Below, piece after piece: positions 47,951-57,089 of a DNA stretch of 64,000 nt. The stretch comes from Pelagibacteraceae bacterium (GTDB taxonomy: Bacteria; Pseudomonadota; Alphaproteobacteria; HIMB59). The stretch's first letter is position 1. Each line of letters begins with the position of its first letter. Both the position numbers and the translations under genes were made by a program. The notes under the pieces were generated by a model. The model had not been told where the DNA came from and did not search any database. It worked only from the letters and a program-made list of their open reading frames with translations. The stretch lies in the NCBI GenBank assembly GCA_019651435.1, contig BOYI01000002.1, positions 124,001-188,000 on the forward strand, given 5' to 3'.

Positions 47951-49850
47951 TAATTTTTATCTCTTTATACTCTTGAACAGACTCTGGATTAGCCAAAGCT
48001 CCAAGATTTTGGACTTTATCATTATTAATTATATTTTTGACAAGAATTTCAGAATTTTTTCCACTCTTAGTTCTTGGAATATCTTTAACAACGAAAGTTT
48101 TCCAAGGCACATGGCGTGGACTAAGAGTTGATTTTAAATGCTTTTTGATTAAATCAGTAAAATTGGGGGGTATTTTATTTTTTATGGACTTAATAAATAA
48201 GACGACTCTCTCATCATTATCAGTTAAGTAGCCGTTGCCAAACTATCATCAATCCAAGAGAAGTTTTGTAATGCACTATAAATTTCACCGTTCCAATTCT
48301 CACCCTCCGGATTTAAAGTGGCATCTGATCTTCCATAAATTATATAACCACCATTTTTAGTTTTTTTCACATAATCACCATGTGCCCATATATTTTTAAA
48401 TTTTTCAAAATAGGCTGATTGATATTTTTTAAAACTTTTATCATTCCAAAAAAAGATAGGCTTAGATGGGAAAGGTGTTTTACAGACTAATTCTCCAGTC
48501 ATTTTAGTAGGTTTACCTTTTTCATTAAACACATCGATATTCATTCCTAAACCTGGTCCTTGTATTTCTCCTGCATAAACAGGTATTGTGGGAACACCTA
48601 ACATGAAACATGAAACTATATCTGTTCCTCCACTAATTGAGTGAATAAAAGATTTTTTATTTAGATTTTGGTTAATAAATCGAAAAGTAGAACTACTTAA
48701 AGGAGAGCCTGTTGATATAAAACATTTAATATTAGGTAAAATATTTTTTTTCTTAGGATTATGATTATTTTGTATAGCTTCGTAAATCTTAGCTCCTGCT
48801 CCTAGCATATTTGATTTAGATTTTTTTGTTAAATGGATAACTCTATCTTTTGATGGATAAAAAGGAGATCCATCATATAAGGTAATACTAGAGCCTAATA
48901 ATAAATTAGATACAGTCCAATTCCACATCATCCATCCACATGTAGTTAAAAAAAGCATTTTGTCTTCTTTCTTAACATTAGTATGGATAGATAATTCTTT
49001 TAAGTGTTGTAACAATGAACCTCCATGACCATGAGTGATACATTTAGGAAGCCCGGTAGTGCCACTAGAGAAAAGGACATATAAAGGATGATTAAAATCT
49101 ACTAATTTAGTTTTTTCTTCTAAGAGATATTTCTTATTTCTGTAAATTCTATGGAGTTCAGAGAGATTATTTTTACATGGATAAGAAGTTTTAAGAATTT
49201 TGGGATTGCCTATTTTGGATCTGATTTGTCTTAGGCTCTTTGAATATTCGAACTTTTTTCCATTATAAAAATAATGATCGGCAACTATCATCAGCTTAGG
49301 TTTTAATTGAGAAAATCTATCGATGACTGCCTTTGCGCCAAAATCTGATGAACATGAGGACCAAACAGCCCTATTTTTGCAGAGGCTAAGAAAGAAATAA
49401 TTGTATCTGCAATATTAGGCAAATAGCCTACAACAACATCCCCTTTTTATTTTCAAAGATCTGTAATAAGAGCTTAAGGCATTTACTCTAAGATTAAGTC
49501 TTTATAAGTTATTTTTCTTCATAGTAATTTTCTCCTATAAAGTGAATAGCTAAATCATTAGAGTTATTTTTTTCAATAAGTTGAATGTAATTCGTCTGAA
49601 AATTATAAAAAAAATTATTTTTCCAAAATTTTGTATTTTTTTGAATTAATTTTGAATTTTTATTTTTAATTAGTGGAACTTGATAAAACTCTGTAATTGA
49701 TTTCCAAAAATCGCTGGGATATTTGACTGACCAATTCCATAATTGAGAATAGTTTTTAAACTTTTTTATAATTTTTGTTTAAATAATTTTCATAAGCATA
49801 AGGTTAGAAATCTTGATTTGTTTTTGGGTTGGTTGAAAAATTTTAGACAT
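47943..49850 (-). CDS. Acetoacetyl-CoA synthetase, frameshifted
   Basis: Reconstructed from ATG 49850 to 47943, about 635 aa. N-terminal 'LWNWSVKYPSDFWKSI' is the ACAS_N pattern. The AMP-binding motif is 'YVLFSSGTTGLPKCITHGH', followed by 'TTCGWMMWNWTVSNLLLG', 'SISGGTDIVSCF' and 'YGRSDATLNPEG'; the C-terminus has 'LSPRHVPWKTFVVKDIPRTKSGK' in short pieces, with the acyl-adenylate Lys. The 'GWMMWN' and 'SGGTD' motifs separate it from acetyl-CoA synthetase. Shifts lie near 48232, 49300, 49450 and 49780. Activates acetoacetate for the thiolase next door. Confidence 0.88.
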
Positions 49851-50232
49851 TAATTACTGAGCTAAGTGAGTCAGGTATTTTTATTGGTTTCCCAGTTGAA
49901 TTGATAATTACCATGAGCACTTTTGACTTAAAAATTACCTTATCATCCTTATAAATATTCTGTTCTAATTCAAATGAGGCTTTTTTAATATCAATAAATT
50001 TTGTTTGAATACTTAATTCATCTTCTAATTTGGCAGATTGGATATAGCTACAGTGAATATTTTTGACAACAAAGTGGCAGTCATATTTTTCACTTAGTGA
50101 TTTTAAAGAAAAGCCTAATTCTTGAATTAAATTTGTGCGAGCTCTCTCTATAAATTTTAAATAATTAGCATAATAAACAACTCCACCTGAGTCTGTATCT
50201 TCGTAATATACTTTGGTTCTAAATTTAAACAT
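49843..50232 (-). CDS. ybgC: YbgC/YbaW-type acyl-CoA thioesterase
   Basis: 129 aa hotdog-fold protein. The signature 'YYEDTDSGGVVYYANYLKFIERAR' contains the catalytic Asp. Members hydrolyse short acyl-CoA or acyl-ACP. In many proteobacteria ybgC begins the tol-pal operon, but here it is followed by acetoacetyl-CoA synthetase (8-bp overlap), which may point to acyl-CoA metabolism. Confidence 0.9.
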   Translation of the reverse strand: MFKFRTKVYYEDTDSGGVVYYANYLKFIERARTNLIQELGFSLKSLSEKYDCHFVVKNIHCSYIQSAKLEDELSIQTKFIDIKKASFELEQNIYKDDKVIFKSKVLMVIINSTGKPIKIPDSLSSVINV

Positions 50233-50312
50233 TAGGTGGTTAATCCCAAATAAAGTAAGTAAGTTATTGAGATTATCGCTATGCCAAAAATTAGATATCT
50301 GTATTCACCCAT
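50232..50312 (-). CDS. Possible 26-aa membrane peptide upstream of ybgC
   Basis: ATG 50312 to TAA 50232, overlapping the ybgC start in a TAATG arrangement. The predicted peptide starts 'MGEYRYLIFGIAIIS' and continues as one hydrophobic helix ending 'LGLTT'. Length and single span resemble small helper proteins such as CcmD, but similarity is too short to call. Translational coupling with ybgC and an uninterrupted frame are the evidence; chance cannot be excluded. Confidence 0.4.
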   Translation of the reverse strand: MGEYRYLIFGIAIISITYLLYLGLTT

Positions 50313-50363
50313 AGTGTATTTTTTTATAATTTAATCTAAAATAAATATATCAAAATATTAAAG

Positions 50364-50438
50364 GGTTCCGTGGTGTAACGGATAGCACAAATGACTTCGG
50401 ATCATTTAGTCAGGGTTCGAATCCTTGCGGGACCGCCA
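50364..50438 (+). tRNA. tRNA-Arg (anticodon TCG)
   Basis: 75 nt with acceptor stem GGTTCCG/CGGGACC (one G-T pair), anticodon stem AATGA/TCATT with loop CTTCGGA giving anticodon TCG, T arm CAGGG-TTCGAAT-CCTTG, and an encoded GCCA end. It reads CGA and probably other CGN codons. It is the only tRNA gene found in the window and is placed between minus-strand genes. Confidence 0.95.
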
Positions 50439-50445
50439 GAAGTAT

Positions 50446-51299
50446 TTAAAGAAAACTTCCCAATCCCTGAAGTTTATTAATAAATTCTTTAATTTGATTA
50501 TTAATTTTTTGATTATCTATTTCTATTTGATCATTATTACTGAAATCTAAATCAAATAAACTCTCTCTATCTTGTAATATTTCTTCTAATTTTAGATCTG
50601 AACTATTGTCAAAATCAAAATTATTTAAAATCACCTTAGTAAGAAGTGGTGTAATGGCATAACTGGACATTACTCCAAATACTCCTGCCTCATTAAACTC
50701 TTGGCCATTTACTGCGCTAAAAAAAACAAGAAGTTTTGATGCTCTATTGATCTCAGCGTTTGAAAGCGCTTTATTTCCTGAAACATCTAAAATTGAACAT
50801 ATCTTCAAAGCAGTTTGCTTTATTAAAAATAAAGTTAGAACATGAGAGAGATGCTTGAATTCATAAAAGAAGGGCCCCTCACCAAAAGTAAGGTACACTT
50901 GCGTGTTATCACATTTTTATAAGTAAGAGTGTTATTAGTGTTTATTAGAAAATCATAAGAACCATCTGGATTTTCTAAATCTTCAAAAACTATCTCTAAG
51001 ATATCGGTTTCTAATTTCATAAATACTTTTTTAAAATCAAAAATATCTCCATCAACACTTATCCAATCTTCATATGATGTTGAGTCAGTTAGTTGAAGAT
51101 AAAAATATGTATACTCATCTATCTCATCTTGACTTTGATATAGGTTGAAATAACCACTTTCGGTAAAAATAAAAACGTCTTGTTCTTTAGAACAATCATT
51201 ACTCCAAGTACCATGAAATTTTTTTGGAATTACGTTTTCAGCAACTAATAAAAATGGAAAAAATAAAATTAATATAAAAAAACTCAGAAAATTTCTCAT
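50446..51299 (-). CDS. Hypothetical exported protein with EF-hand-like motif, frameshifted
   Basis: The two track ORFs (50446-50898, 50835-51323) are one gene, joined near 50888 ('RKCTLLFGEGPFF' when restored). I prefer the Met at 51299, which begins a signal peptide 'MRNFLSFFILILFFPFLLVA', rather than 51323. The mature N-terminal half has 'FHGTWSNDCSKEQDVFIF', reminiscent of lipocalin-like or copper-resistance small domains. The C-terminal half contains 'LDVSGNKALSNAEINRA', an EF-hand-like D-x-S-G-N pattern. About 284 aa. No function assigned. Confidence 0.65.
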
Positions 51300-51398
51300 A
51301 AGTAAAAGTAACATAAAATTCAATAATTTTAAAACAGCACGGAAAGTGTGCGAAAATTTTTCCTCTATTTTTATTGATATAGTTTAATTCTTGAAATT

Positions 51399-52817
51399 CT
51401 AAGTTCTTTTGAGTTTTGTTTTTCTTTTTAAATTCAGATCTTCAGGCAAAAGTTGAAATAAGTCATAGAGCACTCTAATGACCACATAAGTAATAATAAA
51501 ACTCATGATGGTGTCACTTAGAAAATGATCACCTTCCATGATTCTTAATAAAGAGATTAGAATAATTGCAGAATAGGCAAAGATATTCCAAGTTTGTTTA
51601 TTAAATATTAATAAAATCGCTAAGGATAATGTGAAAAAAGAAACATCACCTGAAACAAAACTACAATTAGCCTCACAGTAATCAACATTTAACCAAGGAA
51701 TAGTAAAAGGCTGCTCACCTCCAAATACTAAAGTATCATTAGGCCTAGCCCTTCCCCAAAAACTTTTAAAAATTGAATTAACAATTACACCTGTTCCAAG
51801 AACCAAACATGAAAATAAAAATGTCCAATCTCGTAATGGTTTATTCATAATTTTCTCTCCATAAATATATTGTTTCACTGCAGCAGCAATAGGTATAAAA
51901 AAAACTAGAAGCGCCAACAATGGTAAAATCATTTTTCGAATAAAATAAATAAACCAGTCTTGTTCGCTAGCTAAGAATCTTCCGTCTTGACCAAAAAATA
52001 ATCCACTAACTGTGATATCTATATTCGGAAATAAGAAAAAAATAATTGAAAGCGCGAGCATCAAAGTAAGTGTTTTTAAGTAAAAATTGAAGCCAAGATA
52101 AAGTGAAAATAAAGATTTCAGTTTTTCTTCAAGACTTCTGTAAATAAAATTAACATTTTCGTTTGATATTAAATATCCTTGATCGCTTTGAAAAAGTTTA
52201 GATTTTTGAAAAAATTTATCTCTTAGTAAAATGCTAGTAATATATGCAACTAAAGCTCCACCAAATATATCACTTACATAATGAGCACCCACAATAACTC
52301 GGGTAGATGCAATGACGATTGCTATGGTAATTAAAATATTTTTGATTTTAGGAAAAAGAAATATTAGACAAAAAATAAATGCAAAAATCGTTGCGGTGTG
52401 GCCTGATGGAAAAGAATGCCATCGAGAGTCAAAATTAAAAATATCTAAGGTTGTTAAATTATTTGAATGGAACAACGGAGGTCTTGGTCGACCCAAGATA
52501 TGTTTAAAAATTTGAACAGCTATTCCACTTAATAAAATATTAAAAAATATGAATAATGAGATATCACTGATTGTTAAAATAATTTTATTTTTATTTTGAA
52601 TAATTTTTATGACTGCCCAAATTAAAATTGTTGGAACAAAAAAATATAGAGAGTCTCCAAAATGTGTAAGGGTTTCAAATAAAGATTTAGTTTGTGAATT
52701 GATATTATAAAAAAACTTTGAAATAGAGTAATCAAAGAAAAGAAAAACAAGAACTCCTAAGAGGAGATAGATACAAATTGCTTTTTCGTCTTTTTGGAAT
52801 TTAGTAAGAAAATTCAT
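51399..52817 (-). CDS. Membrane protein with two PAP2 phosphatase domains
   Basis: 472 aa. The first PAP2 domain shows 'LGRPRPPLF', 'FPSGHTATIFAF' and 'VGAHYVSDIFGG', a complete KxxxxxRP/PSGH/SRxxxxxHxxxD-type site. The second shows 'WGRARPNDT', 'FVSGDVSFFTLSLAI' (Asp where His is usual) and 'EGDHFLSDTIMSF'. Several membrane spans surround each. PAP2 enzymes dephosphorylate lipid phosphates such as undecaprenyl pyrophosphate or phosphatidate. Two copies in one chain is unusual, and the second may have an altered active site. Coupled by 4-bp overlap to the next membrane protein. Confidence 0.85.
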   Translation of the reverse strand: MNFLTKFQKDEKAICIYLLLGVLVFLFFDYSISKFFYNINSQTKSLFETLTHFGDSLYFFVPTILIWAVIKIIQNKNKIILTISDISLFIFFNILLSGIAVQIFKHILGRPRPPLFHSNNLTTLDIFNFDSRWHSFPSGHTATIFAFIFCLIFLFPKIKNILITIAIVIASTRVIVGAHYVSDIFGGALVAYITSILLRDKFFQKSKLFQSDQGYLISNENVNFIYRSLEEKLKSLFSLYLGFNFYLKTLTLMLALSIIFFLFPNIDITVSGLFFGQDGRFLASEQDWFIYFIRKMILPLLALLVFFIPIAAAVKQYIYGEKIMNKPLRDWTFLFSCLVLGTGVIVNSIFKSFWGRARPNDTLVFGGEQPFTIPWLNVDYCEANCSFVSGDVSFFTLSLAILLIFNKQTWNIFAYSAIILISLLRIMEGDHFLSDTIMSFIITYVVIRVLYDLFQLLPEDLNLKRKTKLKRT

Positions 52818-54292
52818 TTCTTTATAAAGTTTACATTAATAAAGGATTTTTGATTTAAATCTAATAAAGTTTTATTGATACTTGAGGGGTTATCAATGGG
52901 CGTTTCGTCTAAACTGGTAAAAGCCAATTCTATTTCACAGTCAGGAAAATACGAAGGTTTTAAATTTTTAGGGAAATATAGACTTATTGTTGGATTTTCA
53001 AGATTTGAAATAATTTCGGTTTTATCCAAATCGCAAGATAAATCATCGGTAATCGTTTGTGCGATGCCTTTATGTAAAAACTTACTTTGATAATTAATAG
53101 TAAAAAAACTTAAAGAAATTGAGAGTAGCAGTAAAAAGGAAAAGGTAATTATTTTATAAGACTCAACAAATAACTGTGATTGCATAGAAAATGCAGGATT
53201 CACAAAGCAAATTATTACAATTAATGCATAGAAAAGATAATTGAATTTGGGTATGGCTTCAATATTTGGGTAAAGAGAGGTATCAACATAGATTACAAAA
53301 GCAGGTAGCAATAAAAAACTTAAATAAAAAAGCCTTAACCATTTTAATTCTACAAACTCTAATGTTCGAAATATATAAATCGTTAAAATTGAAAGTATAA
53401 AAATGATTATTGAAAAAATCTGATTATTTAAAAATATGAAAGCCAAAAAAGAGATAGCTATCAACAATAAATATAAAAATAATTCCTTATTCCAATTTAT
53501 TTTTTTCACAAGATTGTAATAGAAGGAAATAATTAAAATACTTATTATAGGTAATAATAATCCTACAATTAGATAAGTTCTTTTGAGTATTTCAGATAAA
53601 CTGAAATTAATTTTAAAAAGTAATTGTTCTCCATATATTTGATCAAGAATGACAAAGATAATGGCTAAGATATAAATAAAAGAAAGATTACTTAAAATAG
53701 CAAATCTTTTATTTTTTTCTATTTTCCAGTCTGATAACTTTAGTATTGATAAAGTTGTTACTATTAATAAAAAAAAATAATTGCCCAGAGATAAGGCGAT
53801 AATACAAAATAGACCTAAGAAAAAACTATTATAAGTTTTTTCTTCGATGAAAAATTTGATTTGAAAATAAAAAATAATTAAAGAAATAAGACCAATAAAT
53901 AAAATTCCATGAAGAGAAAGAAAGCTAATAAAAATTACACCTGTGCATGTAATTGCTGTTAACACGGGAAGGATTTTTAAATCGTAAAATTGTAATTTGA
54001 TAATTTTATATAGAGTGAAAATTAATAAAGAAAAATATATTAAATTTAAAAATCTATAACCATAAAGGGATCTAATTTCATAAGAGTCCAAAATAAGATT
54101 TAGAAAATATGAAAATATATTGTGAACATTAATTGAGTCTCTAAAACTCCATGAGTTTTTATCTACTATTAAATTTAAAATCTGAGTGTCACTTTCAGTT
54201 CCAAATGGAAACAAAAATGCTGTTAAGAAAAGCAAAATAAAGCTACAAGCTAAAAGAAAAAAATAAGGAATATTTGTTAAGATTCGAAACAT
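52814..54292 (-). CDS. Polytopic membrane protein, GT-C glycosyltransferase-like
   Basis: 492 aa with about 11-12 hydrophobic segments and a soluble C-terminal tail of about 80 residues ('TITDDLSCDLDKTEIISN' onward). The first loop after span 1 contains 'FGTESDTQILNLIVDKNSW', where GT-C enzymes keep an acidic residue (D/E) for catalysis. This topology matches the ArnT/PMT lipid-linked sugar transferases, but I recognise no specific family. The overlap with the PAP2 gene suggests both act on lipid-linked envelope glycans. Confidence 0.6.
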   Translation of the reverse strand: MFRILTNIPYFFLLACSFILLFLTAFLFPFGTESDTQILNLIVDKNSWSFRDSINVHNIFSYFLNLILDSYEIRSLYGYRFLNLIYFSLLIFTLYKIIKLQFYDLKILPVLTAITCTGVIFISFLSLHGILFIGLISLIIFYFQIKFFIEEKTYNSFFLGLFCIIALSLGNYFFLLIVTTLSILKLSDWKIEKNKRFAILSNLSFIYILAIIFVILDQIYGEQLLFKINFSLSEILKRTYLIVGLLLPIISILIISFYYNLVKKINWNKELFLYLLLIAISFLAFIFLNNQIFSIIIFILSILTIYIFRTLEFVELKWLRLFYLSFLLLPAFVIYVDTSLYPNIEAIPKFNYLFYALIVIICFVNPAFSMQSQLFVESYKIITFSFLLLLSISLSFFTINYQSKFLHKGIAQTITDDLSCDLDKTEIISNLENPTISLYFPKNLKPSYFPDCEIELAFTSLDETPIDNPSSINKTLLDLNQKSFINVNFIKK

Positions 54293-54299
54293 CTAAGCT

Positions 54300-54530
54300 A
54301 ATTTAATCACTAGGTTTAGTAGCATAAGAAATCATATAGTTCTATATATAGTGGATATTTCAATTTTCTTGATGTTGTTTTTTCCCCAAATTATAATGAG
54401 TTTAAGAGAGAAAATCTCTATTTTTACAGCCTTATAGAAGTGGCTTTTTTCTTAGTGGGTCACTTCTTTCTTAAAAGGGTTAGGACAAATTGTTCTAACC
54501 CTTTTATTATTTCTATATTATCCTTTTTTT
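54300..54530. other. Intergenic region with three inverted repeats
   Basis: No gene found in either direction. It holds AGAGA-aaa-TCTCT followed by ATTTTT (54407-54419), AGAAGTG/CACTTCT (54436-54442 with 54461-54467) and the strong 15-bp repeat listed separately. The TATATTAT sequence near 54514 could be a promoter for the small gene at 54531. The cluster separates two divergently oriented gene blocks. Confidence 0.5.
54473..54505. terminator. Strong inverted repeat, possible terminator
   Basis: AAAAGGGTTAGGACA, loop AAT, TGTTCTAACCCTTTT: 15 bp with one G-T pair, flanked by A- and T-runs so it can terminate in either direction. No plus-strand gene ends immediately upstream and minus-strand readthrough would come from the direction of 54.5 kb, so it may insulate neighbouring genes or mark the end of a small unrecognised transcript. 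Confidence 0.6.
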
Positions 54531-54660
54531 ATGCTGAAATTAGCTTTCATGGTATTATTTTTTTTTCTTAGGATACTTCTTAGCTGATACAAAATTGGTA
54601 GAAATTCCTTTTAAGGATATGCCGTATATAGAAAAACTTTATGAGGTGGTAGATGATTAA
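54531..54660 (+). CDS. Possible small exported peptide upstream of aminotransferase, frameshifted
   Basis: ATG 54531 begins 'MLKLAFMVLFF', a signal-like hydrophobic run. Removing one T from the T9 run at about 54560 continues it as 'LGYFLADTKLVEIPFKD' and ends 'LYEVVDD' at the stop 54658-54660, which overlaps the aminotransferase ATG. The product would be about 42 aa. The support is the signal-like start, the coupling and the TATATTAT box before it; it is not recognised and could be a remnant of a longer gene. Confidence 0.4.
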
Positions 54661-55979
54661 TACAGATAGCGTTCTTCACGGTTTTACAGATCTTAAAAAC
54701 TTAGACTCATTGGGCCCAATAGTCTTAAATCAAGCAAAAGGAATTTATGTATACGATCAAGATGGAAAAAATATCTTGATGCTAATTCTGGTTTATGGAA
54801 TTCGTAGTTGGTTTTGATCATCCTAGAATGATTGAGACTGCCAAAAACAATATGAAAAGTTTTCTGGGTATCATTCTTTTTTGGAAGAATTTCTGAACCT
54901 GCAGTGCAACTTGCCGATAAGCTTATTGAAATTTCTCCTTTGATAGTGGGAAAGTCTTTTTACAAACTCTGGTTCAGAAGCTAATGATACAACAGTTAAA
55001 CTTTTATGGTTTATTAATCGTCGTAAAGGAAAACCCGATCGAAGAAAAATAATTACTCGCATCAACTCTTATCATGGTGTGACCGCTGTTTCGCATCTAT
55101 GACAGGAAGCCTTATAATAGTGAATTTGGTCTTCCATTAGATGGTTTTTACATGCAGCTTGCCCCATTATTGGAAATATTCTGAGCAAAATGAAAGCGAA
55201 GAAGAATTTACAAAACGAATGGGTGAAGATCTAGAAAATTTAATTCAAAAGGAAGGGGCAGATACTATTGCAGGATTTTTGCCGAGCCAGTGATGGGCGC
55301 AGGTGGAGTTATTCCGCCTTCTCAAGGATACTTCGATGTTGTTCAAAAATTTTAAATAAATACGATATACCTTTCATTGCTGATGAAGTCATATGTGGCT
55401 TTGGTCGTACTGGAAATCTTTGGGGCTCTCAGACTTATAATATTCAACCTGATATTTTAATCGCATCTAAATGCATTACCTCAGGCTTTTTTCCTTTAGG
55501 CGCTGTCATACTAGGAGAGAAAATGACCCAAGAAATGATGGAAGCTTCATATAAAGCCGAGGAATTCTTCCACGGATTCACGGCAGGTGGGCATCCTGTA
55601 GGTTGCGCTCTAGCCCTTGAGGCTATCGATATCATTATCAATGAAAAATGATTGAGAATGTTCGAAATTTAGAACCCATATTTATGGGAGGTTTAAAAAT
55701 TTGAAGAGCTTGAATTTATCGGTGAGGCTAGAGGTATTGGTCTAATGGGCGCCCTAGAAATGGTCCATGATAAAAAACTAAAACACCTTTGATGGATCTA
55801 TCTCGATTGGTGAGCGAGTAGCTAATCAATGTATTGAGAATGGATTAATCTGTAGACCTTTAGGCCTCATTGTTCTTTGTCCTCCTTTTATTACCACAGA
55901 GGATGAAATGGGAATAATTTTCGAAACGCTAGATAAGACGCTAAGAAAAGTTTTTGACGAAGTTAAATCTCTAGGATAA
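54653..55979 (+). CDS. Class III (omega-amino acid:pyruvate-type) aminotransferase, heavily frameshifted
   Basis: Reconstruction over at least seven shifts gives about 445 aa starting 'MINTDSVLHGFTDLKN'. Motifs: 'FFTNSGSEANDTTVKL' (PLP phosphate binding), 'SYHGVTAVSASMTG', 'FFAEPVMGAGGVIPP', 'FIADEVICGFGRTG' with the PLP-pairing Asp, and the Schiff-base Lys in 'ILIASKCITSGFFPLGAV'. This is the subgroup acting on beta-alanine, putrescine, taurine or similar amines. High shift density makes real decay possible. Ends in convergent overlap of 17 bp with the oxidoreductase gene. Confidence 0.78.
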
Positions 55980-56931
55980 CGGAACCGGTCGTTTTTCTAT
56001 TTTCAATATCTGTATGTACTTGAGCGACATTCTCAAGAGGATACTTAGTGACTTGATCTAGTTTAACTTTCTCATTGCTTATCAATTCAAATAATTCTGC
56101 ACTGGCATTTTCCAACCAATTTCGATTAGCATAAAAATGAAACAAAGTTGGGCGAGTGAGGTGAAAAGAGCCAAAGGCTAAATCTGTCATCTGTAAATCT
56201 GTGTATGCGCCTGATGACTGACCAAAGCTGACAACTGTTCCATGACGCTTTAGAGCTTTAAACGAATTGAACATTGTATCTTTACCAACACTATCATAAA
56301 CAACATCAACCCTGATTGGTTTGTAATTTCTTGAACTCTTTGTAAAAAGTCTTCATTGGAGTAGTTAATTGTTTCCCATAACCATGATCTTTGGCTAAAT
56401 TGCATTTATCGTCACTTCCTGCAGTACCAATAGTCTTAGCACCTAAAACTTGCATCCATTGACCCGCGATTAATCCAACACCGCCAGCAGCAGCATGAAA
56501 CAAAACCGTATGATGACTCTTGACTTCAAAACTATCTTTTAAAAGGTATCGGACAGTTAAACCTTTCAGCATTGCGGCTGCGGCTTGATCAAAAGAAATA
56601 GCATCGGGAATTCTCACCACTAAATTAGCATCTAAAATTCGGTGTGTGGCATAAGCATTGTTGGCTTGTGCGTAAGCAACTCGATCTCCTACGCGTAAAT
56701 TGACAACGTCACTACCGACCGCTTCGATAATGCCGGCTCCCTCAGAGCCTAGGACGAGGTTATTTTCTTGAGGCCAAGGGTAGAGTCCTTTTCTAAAATA
56801 AATATCAATAAAATTTACACCAATTGAATGATTTTTAATTAAACTTGATTGGGTAGAATTTCTGAAATTTCAAATTCTTTTTTTTGAAGAACGCTGATAT
56901 CGCCAGGTTTGGTTGCTACAATTGAATACAT
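55963..56931 (-). CDS. NADPH:quinone oxidoreductase (Zn-independent MDR family), frameshifted
   Basis: ATG 56931 begins 'MYSIVATKPGDISVLQKKE'. Then come 'IGVNFIDIYFRKGLYPW', 'VLGSEGAGIIEAVGSDV', 'DQAAAAMLKGLTVRYLL', the NADPH motif 'LFHAAAGGVGLIAGQW' and the end 'HTDIENRKTTGSVILEI', matching QorA-type enzymes of about 325 aa. Shifts occur near 56855, 56385 and 56290. It reduces quinones, probably as protection or in detoxification. Cytosolic; no signal. Confidence 0.85.
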
Positions 56932-56972
56932 GTCGATATTTACGCTAGCTCAGTATGAAGAAATAGATCCCT

Positions 56973-57001
56973 CTTGAAAATTTAATTTTTCTACACCAAA
57001 T
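56973..57001 (+). promoter_or_regulatory. Sigma-32-like heat-shock promoter of hsp20
   Basis: CTTGAAA at 56973-56979 is identical to the sigma-32 -35 core, followed about 14 bases later by CTACACCAAAT in the -10 position. Location 90 bp ahead of an hsp20 gene supports heat-shock control; the -10 element deviates from CCCCAT. Confidence 0.55.
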
Positions 57002-57010
57002 AAATTAAAC

Positions 57011-57089
57011 AGAAAGTTGCCTGATGGAACTTTCTAAAAATAACGCAGGTTTATAACTGCATAAAAATTAACGCTTAAGGAGGTTAATT
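57011..57089 (+). promoter_or_regulatory. Hairpin-rich hsp20 leader, possible RNA thermometer
   Basis: Three hairpins lie between the promoter and the start codon: AGAAAGTT/AACTTTCT (57011-57018 with 57028-57035), GCAG/CTGC (57045-57060) and AATTAAC/GTTAATT (57066-57072 with 57083-57089). The last has a perfect 7-bp AT-rich stem closing directly on the ATG and holds the ribosome-binding site AAGGAGG, whose last G is paired. Such weak stems over the ribosome-binding site are the design of heat-melting RNA thermometers of small heat-shock genes (ROSE, fourU); this one has no exact match to those motifs. Confidence 0.5.

Noticed and set aside
50364-50438. tRNA as integration site for a genomic island
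   Set aside because: No integrase gene and no direct repeat of the tRNA 3' end was noticed in the window.
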